Below, piece by piece: positions 47,335 through 59,327 of a DNA stretch of 64,000 nt. Source of the stretch: Helichrysum umbraculigerum (taxonomy: Eukaryota > Streptophyta > Magnoliopsida > Asterales > Asteraceae). A model generated the notes under the pieces. That model had not been told where the DNA came from and searched no databases. It saw nothing but the letters and a program-made list of their open reading frames with translations. Numbering within the stretch: the stretch's first letter is position 1; each line of letters begins with the position of its first letter. The stretch covers positions 216,944,250-217,008,249 of the forward strand of contig CATIUR010000001.1 in NCBI GenBank assembly GCA_949592205.1, in the 5' to 3' direction. Made by a program: the position numbers and the translations under genes.

Positions 47335-47924
47335 ACTCTACAAATTATTTGTGGAGTTCACTAATCACCAACCTCATAAAATCTTATAAGTCATATATAC
47401 AACCTTCATCTTATTCATTTGTACACAAACGACTCCTTATTTAAACCTAACAGCACAAATCATTTGTACACTTCTGCTTCACACAGATATTTGCCCTAGA
47501 TTATAATCGATAAAAGCCGAGGATTCATTGTTGGTACCACAAGACACAAGTAAGGGCTATTACGTGGGCCGGATGTCCAAAATTTTAACACTACATGGGC
47601 CAGATGGACTGAGTTGAAAGTTTTGAATTAAAATATATGGTTGTTACTTAAAAGTTAAAAGTGGATTTGTTCATTGTATTGCTGGATTGAAAGAAACAAA
47701 AATTAAAAGAGAGACAGAAGATGAGTTAACCAGTACGGAATATAATTCCCGATTAGTCATTTTGGTGGTCTATTTAGTTTTGATTACATATTTGTATAGA
47801 TCTCTTGATTGTAGGTGGTCGGGTAATATATAAAATATAAGCACTTGAATAACATAAATATATAAGTTTATTAGACACAAATGAGATGTTTTGATGTTGT
47901 TAACACTTGAACATAGGATCAACT
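47335..47924. other. Intergenic, 3' flank of SABATH gene B
   Basis: No gene recognised. The last 170 bases resemble the downstream sequences of gene A and of the pseudogene (ggtctatttag, taatgaataac, gtttattagacacaaa). Confidence 0.5.
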
Positions 47925-50071
47925 CTATGCCCTTTTCACCAAAGAGAAAGCCCAAATGATAAGCTTGAATGTAATCTCGGAGATACAATCGTCCACGAGT
48001 TTAGCATACCTTCGAAAAAACTCATCCATCATTTCAGGCTTGAATTGAAAATGGCTCATTAACATTGGCTCCATTAAGGGACGAGAAATTCTAGCGGTTT
48101 GAATTCCGATTGCCTCATTTAAGTTACCTGATGAGTCACGAACCCAGTCTATCTCCAAGGCCTCGACACACTCAACTATGAATGACCCTTCTTTCTCAAT
48201 TTCATGTTCAACTTCTTCCTGGCTTGCTAGATAATAAGGGACATTAAATGAATCAATCATTTCCTTCTCAACAAGTCCCTACAACATTCATCAATCCAAT
48301 TTCATTCTTAAATTCATGTCAAGTTCTTGATTTTTAAAAACAAAAACAAAAAAGCAAAGTAAAGAACGCATGAAGAGGGATAATGTACACACGTACATCT
48401 GAAGCCATACTCGTTAGAGTACGAGCTGAAAGTTCCATGCTGTAGCAAGCCTCGGGTGCACGAGGGTCAGGAGACCTCCTGCCAATAAATGACAAAACCA
48501 TGCGTCCTCCAACAACCATTTCATTGGCACGCGACCTAAAAAATAATGAAAAATCTTCTTGGAACTGTTGTTGGTATGCTTTCACTACACGGTCGGAGCT
48601 ATCTTTTGATATGTATATGTTCTCTTTGTTTATATGGGTTCCAACCGTGGGTTCCAAATCGAGCGGGGCCTATTCAATATATCACAACCATTGTTTATAA
48701 ACTCACATAAGTATATCACAAGCATATATAGTTTAAAAACTCAAACACACATAGCAACTAGATTTTGATTCCTTTATTAACTAAAGTTAAGAAGTACAAG
48801 AATGGATAAACTAAATTGTTCAATTTGCATAAATAGTCACATTTTTGTTTCGGTAACAAATAATTCAATTCAGATCTTAATAGCAGAAAACTTTTTGAAT
48901 AAAACTAGCCTACCTAAAGAGCTAGTTTGATTCAAGTACCAACCTGAGAGAGCCAGTGGAGGCTCATTGAAGAATGAACAAAATGAAGACTCTTGTTATG
49001 AAATAACCTGCCGTAAAATGAACCTGGTACACCACAGACATAACATTCTTCAATGCCATAATCATTTTTCACTTTCTTGTAAAGTTCCGGCAACACCTCA
49101 AACACAAGATTAAAGTCATTGCTAGGGAGATCATTTAAGGACACTCTTAATTCAGGTACAGGTCGACCCATCCGACGGCTAACGACATGGACCATATGAA
49201 TTATTTCATACACTCTAGTCAGGCTGTTGGGTCCAGATGCGCACCCGAGATCTGCAACCCCTATACTTTCAGGGTGAACCTCCAACAAGAGTTTATCAAT
49301 GGCAGACTCCACAATTGAACTAGCTAATGACAGCACCTTTTTCTGCGATCAAACAGTACTCTTAATAATAATCATATGGTTTACTTTCATGAAAAATGTT
49401 ATGATATATATTACTATATGCGAAAAATCCACATGGAAATCCAATTTTTGAGGGAAGTAGATTACATCCGTTGGATTCACTTCATCAAAGGCTAAGATTT
49501 TATATGGTAAATCAATGAAATATCAATTAAGACATAACTAATTTTTAGGTTAAATTAGAGATTTAGAGGATCTCTTTGATTTCTCCCTTGCTAGTTTCTT
49601 GAACTAAAACATAGTTTATCATTTTTTTTTCTTTTTTCAAAATTAAGATATAATAAATTTCTACAAAAAATTGAAACAAAAAAAATATATCTATTAAGAT
49701 TATGATTCATTATTCATTAATAAATCACCATTGAACATATGTCAATGGCTCAATGCACACCCATAAGTCAATATTATTCGACACTGATTAAACACTAAAT
49801 ATATATATAGTAAAACTAATGAACTTCTGATAAATATTCATCAACCAATATTAGTGTAATTCATCCATAGCTGAATAAACAAGTACTCAGTATTCTTATT
49901 AATTACTCACTAATTAATAATGTTGCATCTATCACCTCAACAAAAAAAGAAAAAGAAGACGTTACACACTGATCGATATGATTATGGTTATTAGTTTAGA
50001 GTTACCTGAAATAGTGAGTTTTTGGCATAACTAGTATCCCCGTCTCCTTTGTTCATGTGAGTCACTTGCAT
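47925..50071 (-). CDS. SABATH carboxyl methyltransferase B, four exons, apparently intact
   Basis: Exons (minus): 50071-50006, 49342-48944, 48669-48397, 48278-47925; 363 residues. Exon lengths equal those of gene A except for one extra codon in exon 4, so A and B are tandem duplicates. Motifs: HMNKGDGDTSYAKNS, VADLGCASGPNSL, SLNDLPSNDFN, GSFYGRLF, SSMSLHWLSQ, HFQFKPEMMDE. All donors and acceptors are GT/AG, and exon 2 ends in a normal CAG|GT, unlike A. Many differences from A are amino acid changes in exon 4 and around ETIG/EAIG, so substrate preference may differ. Acts in the cytosol as a homodimer if like its family. Exact substrate unknown. Confidence 0.88.
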
Positions 50072-50209
50072 GATTTGAATCTCTGTAATTAAGTGTGTTT
50101 TATTTACTTAATTATTATGTGATAAACTGATACAATACAATTATAAAAGCTTTAATTGGATATATTTAGGAGTGAAAGGGTGGTTCAAGCTTCAAGCATT
50201 CATGGACAA

Positions 50210-50247
50210 AGTCAAGTATATCATGTCTTGATGGTAGACAAAGTCAA
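50210..50247 (-). promoter_or_regulatory. Two W-box cores upstream of SABATH gene B
   Basis: TTGACT on the minus strand at 50210-50215 and 50242-50247, 140-175 bases before the ATG. The second lies in the block shared with gene A (atggtagacaaagtcaaatc). No clear TATA box; a weak TTTTATAATT occurs near 50136. Confidence 0.5.
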
Positions 50248-50284
50248 ATCAAGTGTTAATTAAACTACTATATATAATCGTATC

Positions 50285-50573
50285 GTATTATTATATATCT
50301 TATGTATATCGTTATCTACAAATGAGTTGACCGCAACGTGACAGTTGAGTAAGCAACACATTTTAAAAATCATCGGTGCACGAAAGGGCCATTGGCCTAG
50401 CTAGCGGTATCGAGATAACTCATTAATCTTGAAGTTGTAGGGTTTAAGTTATGAGATGAGACTAATTTGTATATATTCGTGAATGGATGTATATATTCGT
50501 AATATAACTATGTGAATGTTTGTCTTTTCTTGAAAAAAATAATCATATCGGTGCACTACAACAAACTTAATTA
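50285..50573. repeat. Tandem-unit flank segment, copy C
   Basis: Full-length counterpart of 33917-34190 with small indels, ending in the same cggtgcactacaacaaactt. It lies between gene B and the SABATH pseudogene. Confidence 0.75.
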
Positions 50574-50589
50574 TTCTATTATAAAGGTA

Positions 50590-50719
50590 CGAAATGGTAG
50601 ATACAACAAACAAATTGTTTCATATATCAAACTGTACAATTGTTAAAGTTTACGGTGCATACATGTCATAACACAATTTTAATGTATGAATCAATTCTTT
50701 TGTTGTGTTTATCACTTCC
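50590..50719. mobile_element. Short MITE with GGAAGTGATAAACACAACAAA-type ends
   Basis: Left end gaaatggtagatacaacaaa and reversed right end gggaagtgataaacacaaca are inverted repeats. 130 bp, non-coding. A relative is at 60879-61034 and a partial one near 41737. Family hAT-like by guess. Confidence 0.5.
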
Positions 50720-50987
50720 CAATAGATAACGTGTCATTCATGATAGGATACGTACGTATCACGTATGTCCTATCTTTATTTGATTTTTTATTTCCAAATT
50801 TTGATCCAGTCGTTTTGTTTTGGTGGTCTATTTAATTATATTTTATTCCATATTTGTACAGATCTGATGCTTGAGGTTGGTCTGGTAATGAATAACGACA
50901 TAAATATATATATGTCAAAAGTTTATTAGACGACTCAAACGGGATATATTTTGATTTGACGCTACTAAAAATGATAGTACCTCGTAA

Positions 50988-51156
50988 TTCCTCCGTCTCA
51001 AATTAAGTGTCTACCTTTCTATTTTGATTTGTTCCAAAATAAGTGCACATTCTAAACTTTTAACCAATCAAAATGTTTTTCAAATGTCAACATTAAGTTT
51101 TATTGGTGAACAATAAACTGTGTGCAAACTGAAACATTAATTTGAAACGGAAGGAG
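50988..51156. mobile_element. Stowaway-like MITE
   Basis: Inverted ends CCTCCGTCTCAAATTAAG and, reversed, CTCCTTCCGTTTCAAATTAA, followed by TA, are the classic Stowaway (Tc1/mariner-type) signature. About 170 bp, non-coding, just downstream of the SABATH pseudogene. Confidence 0.75.
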
Positions 51157-51189
51157 TATTATTTATAAATGTAAGGAGTTAGAGCTTAT

Positions 51190-51720
51190 CAAATGACACT
51201 TGAGCTGATGATTCAGTCCAACCCTTTTTCATCAAGAAAAGAAACCAAATATGTCTTTTGAATGTCTTCACTTGATCAGAGATGCGATCGTCAAAGAGTT
51301 TAACATATCTTTGAAAAAACTCGTCCATCACTTCAGGCTAAAACTGAAAATGGCTCTTTAACATTGGTTAGATGGCGGCACGAGCAACTTATTTAGCAGA
51401 TTAATTACCGATTGTCTCATTTGGTTCCTGACTTGCTACATAATAAGGGACGTTAAAAGAATCGATCATTTCCTTTTCAAACAAGTCACTATAATAGGCA
51501 GCAGTTAACATTTTTCAGTTTAATTCATCAATTTCTTTCTTTCTCGGCTTCATATATGTTCAATTACTTGATTTTTAAATGAATAATAAAAAATTAAAGT
51601 AAAAAAGACGGAATATAAATCACTTTATATATGTACATACGCCACTTTAAAGCCCATACTCATTGAAACATGAGCTAAGAGTTCCCGGGTGTACCAAGCC
51701 TCTTCGACACGAGGGTCAGG
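51190..51720 (-). pseudogene. SABATH methyltransferase pseudogene C (exons 3-4 remnants)
   Basis: Minus strand retains the end of exon 3 (PDPRVEEAWYTRELLAHVSMS, 51640-51720) and exon 4 (EKEMIDSFNVPYYVASQEP near 51470, then PEVMDEFFQRYVKL near 51300). About 100 bases of exon 4 are deleted, and in-frame stops follow NETIGN and HFQF. Exons 1, 2 and most of 3 are gone, cut at 51720 by unrelated sequence. A third, dead member of the tandem array. Confidence 0.85.
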
Positions 51721-52097
51721 TGTGGATCATTTTATACTTGTTGTAACTTGGGGTCCTTAACTTTAATTGGCCAATTAAATGATAGCACTTACAAATATTC
51801 CCGCTAGGTCAATCATGTTCGTCCAAGTGATCTTTACATATATCTATGAATGGTCACCACTCTAATTTTGTTAGGCCTAAAAGTATGACGAGTAAACCTT
51901 TAGGAAGAGGTATGATAATATATAATTTGGTGGTGAATTCCCCTAAGGTAGCATGTGCCGATTGACACACGCTTTACGCCACAAGATCAACGGGTGATCT
52001 TCCTTCGGGTGGATGCAAATACGTTGGGAATGGTAAGAGGTATGGGTTTTCTTCCGGGCTGAGGTGTCTAACGAGTGGGTGGAATATTGGTTACACC

Positions 52098-52100
<3 letters not shown>
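51721..52100. other. Unassigned sequence interrupting SABATH pseudogene C
   Basis: Begins abruptly within exon 3 and ends at a (TA)15 tract. Composition is less AT-rich than the surroundings. No ORF or family recognised; it may be part of a larger inserted element. Confidence 0.4.
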
Positions 52101-52131
<31 letters not shown>

Positions 52132-52133
<2 letters not shown>

Positions 52134-52383
52134 GGAGGATAAAAAAAGAAATTTAAGGAGAGAATCAAACTGATTCAGTATTTTATTACAATGATTCAAA
52201 TTTTTATTACTTAATTTCTACATTTTATTGCTTTGGTTCAATGTTTTATTAATAAGATTTAATATTCCGTTTCTTTGATTCAAAAGTTATTGGTCATAAA
52301 AAATCGAATCACAGTGATAAAATACTGAATCAGTTTGCTTCTCCCTCTTCGTTCCCTAAAATTCCTTCTCCCTGGAACCGACT

Positions 52384-52387
<4 letters not shown>
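52132..52387. mobile_element. MITE a in the (TA)n chain
   Basis: Inverted ends: TAGGAGGATAAA...AAACTGATTCAGTATTTTAT on the left and the same words in reverse on the right (ataaaatactgaatcagttt...actccta). 256 bp, non-coding. Confidence 0.7.
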
Positions 52388-52428
<41 letters not shown>

Positions 52429-52435
<7 letters not shown>

Positions 52436-52985
52436 TGATCAAGAGGGAAGTGTCTTTTTGGGGGGGAAGCGTTAGTACGCATCAGGAAGCATATTACAAT
52501 TATCAATCAAAACGTCAACAAAAAATTATTTTTATCGGTAGATAGTAATCAAAATCGATGCTATAAAGAATATTTTAACGAATGAATTTCATTTTTAAGT
52601 CATAACATTAATTGATGAATATTTGTTTGATTAATTGTTAAGATGCAGTGTGATGCATATTAACTAAGATGCATCGCGATGCATCATAAAACTTCACATT
52701 ATTTGAAAAATATTTTTATTGTTAAGATGCATCACAATGCAGATTAACTAATATGCACCGCGATGCATCTTAACGGATTTGGACCAAATATTCATAAATC
52801 GATACTATAACTTGAAGAAAAAATTTATCAAGGAAGCTTAACATTTATAACATCGATTCTGATTAACATTTACTAAATTTCAGTTTGCTTTTTTCGAGAT
52901 TAGTATAGGTGAAGGTAATATGCTTCCTGATGCGTACTAACGCTTCCCCCTTCCCTCAAAAAATGGACTTCCCTCTGGATCATGC

Positions 52986-52990
<5 letters not shown>
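52429..52990. mobile_element. MITE b in the (TA)n chain
   Basis: Ends carry gatcaagagggaagt and ggaagcgttagtacgcatca; the right side has the exact reverse of the second word (52923-52942). About 562 bp. The interior has palindromes such as gatgcatcgcgatgcatc. Related in its interior to MITE c. Confidence 0.75.
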
Positions 52991-53050
<60 letters not shown>

Positions 53051-53051
<1 letters not shown>

Positions 53052-53592
53052 CAGCTCAAGAGGGAAGCACTAATTTTGGGGGAAGAGGGAAGTGTAATAT
53101 TCATCACGGAGCATCTTAACTTTGTCAATACAAATTTTAAAAAGAGAATTAATTTTATTAGTAAATAATAATCAAAATCGGTGCTATAAAGAATATATTA
53201 ACTGATGAAATTCATTTTTAATTTATAAAATTAGTTTATGAATATTTATTTGATAAATTGTTAACATTCTTCACGATGAATGTTAACTTAACAGTCTTCA
53301 CGATGAATGTTAAAAAATTAACATTTTCACAAATTTAACATTCATCATGATGAATTTTAATTAACATTCACCTCGGTGAATATTTACGATATTGGATATA
53401 ATACTCATTAATTGATGTTATAAACTACAAAAAGAAATTATCAATGAAGCTTAACATTCATAGTATCGATTCTGATCAACATTTATTAATTTTCACTTTT
53501 TATTTTTTAGCATTTGTATTGACGAAAATTAAAGTGCATCGTGATTGAATATTACACTTCCCCCTTCCAAAAAAAAAGTGCTTCCCCTACCC
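53051..53592. mobile_element. MITE c in the (TA)n chain
   Basis: Ends aagagggaagcacta...ggaagtgtaatattcatcac and, reversed, ggggaagcactttttt...ggaagtgtaatattcaatcac. The interior shares with MITE b the segment aataatcaaaatcg-tgctataaagaat. (TA)n on the left only. Confidence 0.7.
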
Positions 53593-53684
53593 AATTAATG
53601 AGAATAGGGAGTTAAGTTGAGAATAGGGATATACTTTGGGCCGTTAGATCAAATGGGATTATGTGCTTACCTTGAGATTTGTAA

Positions 53685-54008
53685 GACCAATCCCAATGGA
53701 AGACAGAAACTGACTGAAACTGACGTGTCACGTCTGCATCACTTCAGGTTTTTCCAAAATTGACTGAAACTGACGGACCTCTACCTTCAGTGACCCGTCA
53801 CTTTAATTTTTGGGTCCCACATTTACCAATTTATCTTTATTTCTATACACTAAACAAAAACAAAAAACAATTAAATATTATGCTGTCCCCACACACAAAA
53901 ACCGATTGAGCGTGGAAATGAGACTGAGCCAATCGATGGGCCGTGCCATCGGCGTCGGCTCCGTCGATTCAAAGTGACGAAAACCGATTGTCTCCGTTGG
54001 GAGAGGCC
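53685..54008. mobile_element. Tourist/Harbinger-like MITE
   Basis: Inverted ends GACCAATCCCAATGGAAGAC and, reversed, GGCCTCTCCCAACGGAGAC, flanked by TAA at 53682-53684 and 54009-54011. 324 bp. Inner repeats of ctgaaactgac. Ends and 3-bp TAA target fit PIF/Harbinger-type MITEs. Confidence 0.7.
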
Positions 54009-54011
54009 TAA

Positions 54012-54977
54012 TATTAAATGTATATAACTGTTGTGAATACATCCGGATACTCATCTGATCACGAACATTATTTTTTTGTTCGAGTACCGAAGGTGCCACG
54101 AAAACCAAAAAGATCAAGAGAATGCATGGTTACATAACAGTGCGATGGCTAACAAGGTTACCAAACAAAAATAAGAGCATCTTGAAGGCAGAAGGAAAAT
54201 GAAGCTTTCCCACAGCAATCTGTCAACGTAATTTACTTGTTTATACTTGCTTGTGATCTCCAGTTAACAGGATCGTTCGTTCAACTTTCACGGAGCTCTC
54301 ACTGATGTTTGTGATCTTTATTAGTTCTATTTCTTTTGGTTATTCATCTGATCTGAAAGTTTCTGGAGAAATTATTTTGTCCTTGCTGAATTTTCTTTAA
54401 GTATGTTTAAATGGATGGCTACAGGCTTTGATCAATTAAAAGCAACAGGATCGATTTTGCACTTGGGTCCTGTTTAGCTTTATCTAGTAAGTATTTATCT
54501 ACAAACATAAGTGCAGAATCATGAACAATTCTGGTTAACAAAGAACCTGACAAGTTAAACAAGTTGTCACTTAATTCGATATATATTTAGACAAAATATT
54601 CTTTGAATAAATGATTAGTTCCTCCTTTCTCTTTTTACCTATGTAAATTTTATATCACCCCCAATGAACCTTAATTCTGTGAGATTAAGAGAGAGAGAGA
54701 GAGAATGCTCGGCATCCAAATGAAACTTCAATTATTTGGTTCTAACCCAACCCAACCCACACATGTGACACGCAATCCCACAACCATTGCACATGCCTTA
54801 GTCGACCACGCTTAGTCAGACATGACATTCAACAACTAAAAACCTAGAAACCTGAATCCAGTGTCATTGTTGAATCTCTCAGTGCTCAGTTAAGAATTTA
54901 AAATACATTATCAAACCAAAACAAAATGATCAACCACTACATCTGAGCAAAATTGCTGCTTTGAACAAGATAAAGCT
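54012..54977. other. 3' flank of the EF1B gene
   Basis: No gene recognised. It has a (GA)n run near 54690-54703. The proximal part presumably contains the 3' UTR of the EF1B gene. I could not assign 54170-54540. Confidence 0.4.
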
Positions 54978-57900
54978 CTAGATTTTGTTAAAGGCAACAA
55001 TGTCACAGCTCTGCACATATTCGTTGATGGGCTCCACTGTAAGACGCTCCTCAATGAGGGAATCGACCGAAACAAGATCATCCACAATTGTAAGCATGAT
55101 TGTCAATTTCTTGATCCCATAACCAACTGGAACAAGCTTTGCTGTAGATGTAACAATAACAATAATCTCAGATCTCATTGGTCACAGAAAACTGCAACTT
55201 CTTAAAGCATACAATTTCATCCTGATGCATGCTCGGATTCTGACATGAGCATGCAAGTTTTAAACTGATGAGTTGTAAGAAATGGCAGGGACGAATTTAT
55301 CCTCAGGAGAGCTTTGTTATCTAAAACATCAAATATCTCATGTTGCTTAAAGGTGGCAATTTCCAACTAATCCACTTACAAATGGGTCGCAGACTTACTT
55401 TTTACCTCTAAGATGTAAAAATTCAAAAGATTCGCTTGAACAGGTGAAATAGCAAAAAGTAACCGATGTCCAAAAGTAGTAATGAAATGACCTCCTAAAT
55501 CAATTAATTCGAAAGGCTAAAACACTGTTGAAATAGGGCAGTGATAAACCCACCATCAACTTTGATAAATCCACCATAACAGTGCATTAATAGGTTGTAC
55601 GGTACATACATATAATGCATAATTTTGGTGGATTTATGAAAAGTAATGGATTTATCACTACCCATTGAAATAATATAATTACAAAATCATATTTGACATG
55701 TTATTAAAAAGTTTTGACAAAGCATTCCAAGTCAACCCAACCTGACCCTTTTCAACCCGCCTCTTTCATCTTTTCAAATTGCTTGAAATTTTTTCAAGAA
55801 AAGTCAATAATGTCTAGGTCACAATATGAGATTAAAATAGCAAACCGTACATGCACCCCACAATAGCCCTTCGATTTCAACACTGCGGACAGCCTCCTCC
55901 AGCTTCTTCATGTCTGTCTCATCATCCCATGGCTTTACATCCATAAGAACCGATGATTTACCACCTGAATCAATTTCACATGGATGATATCAAGCTGCTA
56001 TTCTGAGAATATTTAATGAAAACTTAAGTAATACCAAAAGCAACCCAATAAACTCACTCTCTTTCTTCTTTGTTGAAGCTTTTGCTTGATCACGGGCTTC
56101 CGCTGCCTTCTTTTCCTCTTCTGTCTCATCACCAAAGAGATCAAGATCATCATCATCGTCAGCAGCAGCTTCCTGAAATATCAGTAAGAAACAAAGTTTA
56201 GTCAAGTAATAAGAAACAAATATGATTACAAAAACCCACTTCGACGCACCAGGGGGGCATCAACAATTTGACTCCAAACTTTGAAGCAAAATATGTGTCT
56301 TTCTTGGTTTAGCCGAATACAAGGGATTATATAGGTCATGAAACCTCAAAAACCACACCCTCCTTTCTATTTAGTATTGTCCCAAAAAAGGCAATACTTC
56401 ACTAAGCTCTTTTCGCATTTGTGATCATTGGTAACAATCACATATACAGAATAACTCCTATTGTTCTCTTAATTTTTCCCTTACTCTATTCTTATTTTAA
56501 GACACTGGTTACAATTAATCCACAATCTATATATTTTGTTCAACTATGTGCCAATTTAAACATAGGAACCTAAATATGATATTACGCCCTTCACATAACA
56601 TATGTACAAGGTACACTTGGCATTGTACATTAGATAGATCCCTTGTAGAAGACCTGACATTTATCAAGGGGTAACAGCTATATTTAGTGACTAGTGGTTT
56701 CAAATGAACTTCTAAATCAATATTTTAAATGTAGGTAATTGATGGTAGCATAATGGTAAAGAAGAGTTAACATGATCTAAACTCCATCACAGCCCTCAGG
56801 AAAAGAAACTCAATACATATATGAATCATAATATAAAACAAATTTTAAAAACCAGAAAAGAAAAAAAAAAAGTTAACATCAATACACCTTGGCAACTTCC
56901 TTGACAGGAGCAGCTTCTGCTGACGGAGCTTGAGCAGAGATTTTTACCCCAGCCGCTTTACCGGGAAAGCTACACAATTAATAGATATAAGAAACAAAAA
57001 TAACCATTTTAATTCACCAAAGAATCCAATGAGCTAAGTAACGGGGAACATGAACAAAAGAACATCGGTTGAGTCTGATATTAAAATATCATTAGACATG
57101 ATTACTTTCTCAGACCATGATGCTCTGCTTTTGTTTCAAACAAGCCAGCCATAGTATGATACTCCATCTTTCATTTTTTATTTTTTATTTTTTAAAATCC
57201 CTTCTAGCTAATCCTAAAAAAGGTTAACCTATTGCTGATTTTTTAACCATTTTTTTTTGCTCATTATCTCTTTGTTCATAACTTTTTTTTTGGCCCACCT
57301 AGTAACAAGCATTTTCACATTTTCTACATATAGTAAGTAAACTCATGTGGTATCAAATGTCAATTTTCAGTGCATTTCCTTTCCACTATATACCAAAATT
57401 GGCTTATTTTCAAAAAATTTAACATATTAGGCTTGAAACATGAGATTTATGAGACCATATAAAAGTATAATAATTCAGTAATAATTACTTTTCATTTGGC
57501 ACTGCTCTTCCATCCAAGTTTACTTTCTCACTAGTTAGTAATAACGACTTGATATTCATAATTCTTATATGGATTTAAGCCATTAAATAGCAATGTGCTT
57601 TCTGAAAAAGTACCAATGTGGGCAATGTACCTTTTTATTAGCAAGATTACCATTAAACCTTCATAGTTATTTACTTACCAAAAAAAGGACATTGCCATTA
57701 ATTACATATCACCGTTTTTACCAGCAGTCAATTGCATAATGGGCATTGGGCACATTGCAATTTTTTTTTTGAAAAACTAAGTGTTATCTCATAATAATAA
57801 ATAGATAAAACATCAGCCAAAAGAGTACTTTAAGGAAGATAGGTGGTTATTAAATGGCTTAAACCCTTCTTATTTTGTCCCACCGATTTATGAGCTCTTA

Positions 57901-58403
57901 CAAAATTTCTCCAATACTTCAAAAATCAAAACAATTTCATCAAGGGACAAATCAAATATCAGTTTTTTAACATACCACTAATAAAAAATACTCTTACGTA
58001 GGGAAAAAAAAAACAATACTAATAATTACCTATATGTTGTATAGTGTATACTATAAGCATCGATCAATACAATATATTATTTATCAAAATTAAATAATAA
58101 AAATCATACCTTGCTGCAAGTTTTGAAGCAACTGAATCATACCACTTGCTAGCAGATGGATACAGATCTGCACTAGGTTTCTCCGATACAGCTGCGTATA
58201 CCTTCACATCATCCTTTGTGATTTGATTTCTAAACAATTAGATATATATTAGTAACCCTAGTTTTAAACATTAATGATAAGAAGTATATAATACAGTATA
58301 AAGGAATAGATAGAGACCCGGAGATGTAACTCTTGCCGGAGATAAACGATTCGAGAGATTTGACGCCGGATTCGGTGTGCAGATCGGAGAAAGTGACAGC
58401 CAT
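54978..58403 (-). CDS. EF1B: Translation elongation factor 1B beta (eEF1B beta/delta-type GEF), six exons
   Basis: Exons (minus): 58403-58318, 58229-58110, 56969-56888, 56172-56058, 55964-55851, 55141-54978; 226 residues, usual plant length. The protein exchanges GDP for GTP on eEF1A in the cytosolic eEF1B complex. Start MAVTFSDLHTESGVKSLESF is the typical plant N-terminal GST-C-like domain (about 1-75); an acidic block DDDDDLDLFGDE lies near 101-112; the catalytic GEF domain runs from KSSVLMDVKPWDDETD (about 137) to VAFNKI at the end, with LTIVDDLVSVDSLIEE. Phases join cleanly at all five introns. Introns 2, 3 and 5 are long; intron 5 carries a MITE. Call is firm; beta versus delta naming varies in plants. 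Confidence 0.95.
55536..55663. mobile_element. hAT-like MITE in intron 5 of EF1B
   Basis: Inverted ends GGGCAGTGATAAACCCACCA and, reversed, GGGTAGTGATAAATCCATTA; the 7-mer ttgaaat lies on both sides (one extra A on each). 128 bp. Confidence 0.6.
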
Positions 58404-58502
58404 TTTTTTATTTTGAAGTGCGAGAGTGATGAAGATTGTGAATCTGTGATTGTGAGGAGGCTGAGTGCAGAAAGGGGTTTATAGTTAGGGTCGTGAAAGT
58501 GG

Positions 58503-58540
58503 TATTTATAGTTAGATGGGGAAATTTATGATAAACCCTA
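58503..58540 (-). promoter_or_regulatory. EF1B promoter: TATA box and telo-box
   Basis: TATAAATA (minus, 58503-58510) lies about 100 bases before the ATG. A telo-box, AAACCCTA on the plus strand at 58533-58540, is just upstream. Telo-boxes near the start site are known in plant genes of the translation machinery such as eEF1A and ribosomal protein genes. Confidence 0.65.
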
Positions 58541-58559
58541 GATTTGATTAAAATCATAA

Positions 58560-59315
58560 AGGCGATTAGACTTACACTCGACAACTAACTCATATTATTT
58601 ACCGCATTATGCAACATAGTATTTAAGTATATATAGTAATTTGTAACTGAACTATGGTTGTGTACTTTGTTTATTATTTCCGATGCATTACATGTGGTCG
58701 TTAATTGATAACGATAAGTTTGTGTGTGGATTTAGATATTCATAATAGAGAGCATTATGGAATTTGCTATATGTAGCCCTTAGGGTTATGGATAACGACT
58801 ACTTTCTAACTAATTTAGTTACAACAGATTAATTGAGAAAGACTCTTGTAACCACCCACGTTTCTTTCATTTTCAAAAGTCAATATCAATGTCTCTACTA
58901 AATTGATCTCTTTCTACGTTGTATGCAACTACACACCCTTTTCCGTTCACTTTTATTTTACGGAGTATTAGTTTCCTTTTCAACATCACAATTACACCTC
59001 CATGAAATCATGCACACAACAACATAAACATGTTGACATATTGTGATTGTTAGAATCGGAATAGATTGAAAATGCATGCAATAAATAAAATAAATCATCT
59101 ATATACATGGCAGTAATTAATGATCATGTTTGTTTCTCTTTGATAATTCCTAAAAATGATGACGGTTATTTTGTAATTAAGTTGGAATTCATGGTTTAGA
59201 ATTTGCCGTTAGTTATTATACATCCAAATCAAAAAGGGAGTGGAAATTGACTTTTCTAAAGGATTAGAGGACGTGGGTAGCTATTAAATTAGTGTTATTT
59301 TTTATTTTTTTTAAA
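58560..59315. other. Upstream flank of EF1B, no gene seen
   Basis: AT-rich sequence with no recognised ORF or repeat structure. It may hold distal promoter elements. Confidence 0.4.
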
Positions 59316-59327
59316 TGAAAATTAGTT

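Larger units (their letters stand above)
52101..53048. repeat. Three long (TA)n tracts bounding MITEs
   Basis: TA dinucleotide runs at 52101-52130, about 52386-52428 and 52990-53048 separate three unrelated or partly related inverted-repeat elements. The runs touch the element ends directly. Confidence 0.85.

Noticed and set aside
53878..54117. Minus ORF of 79 codons
   Set aside because: Most of it is the end of a Tourist-like MITE.
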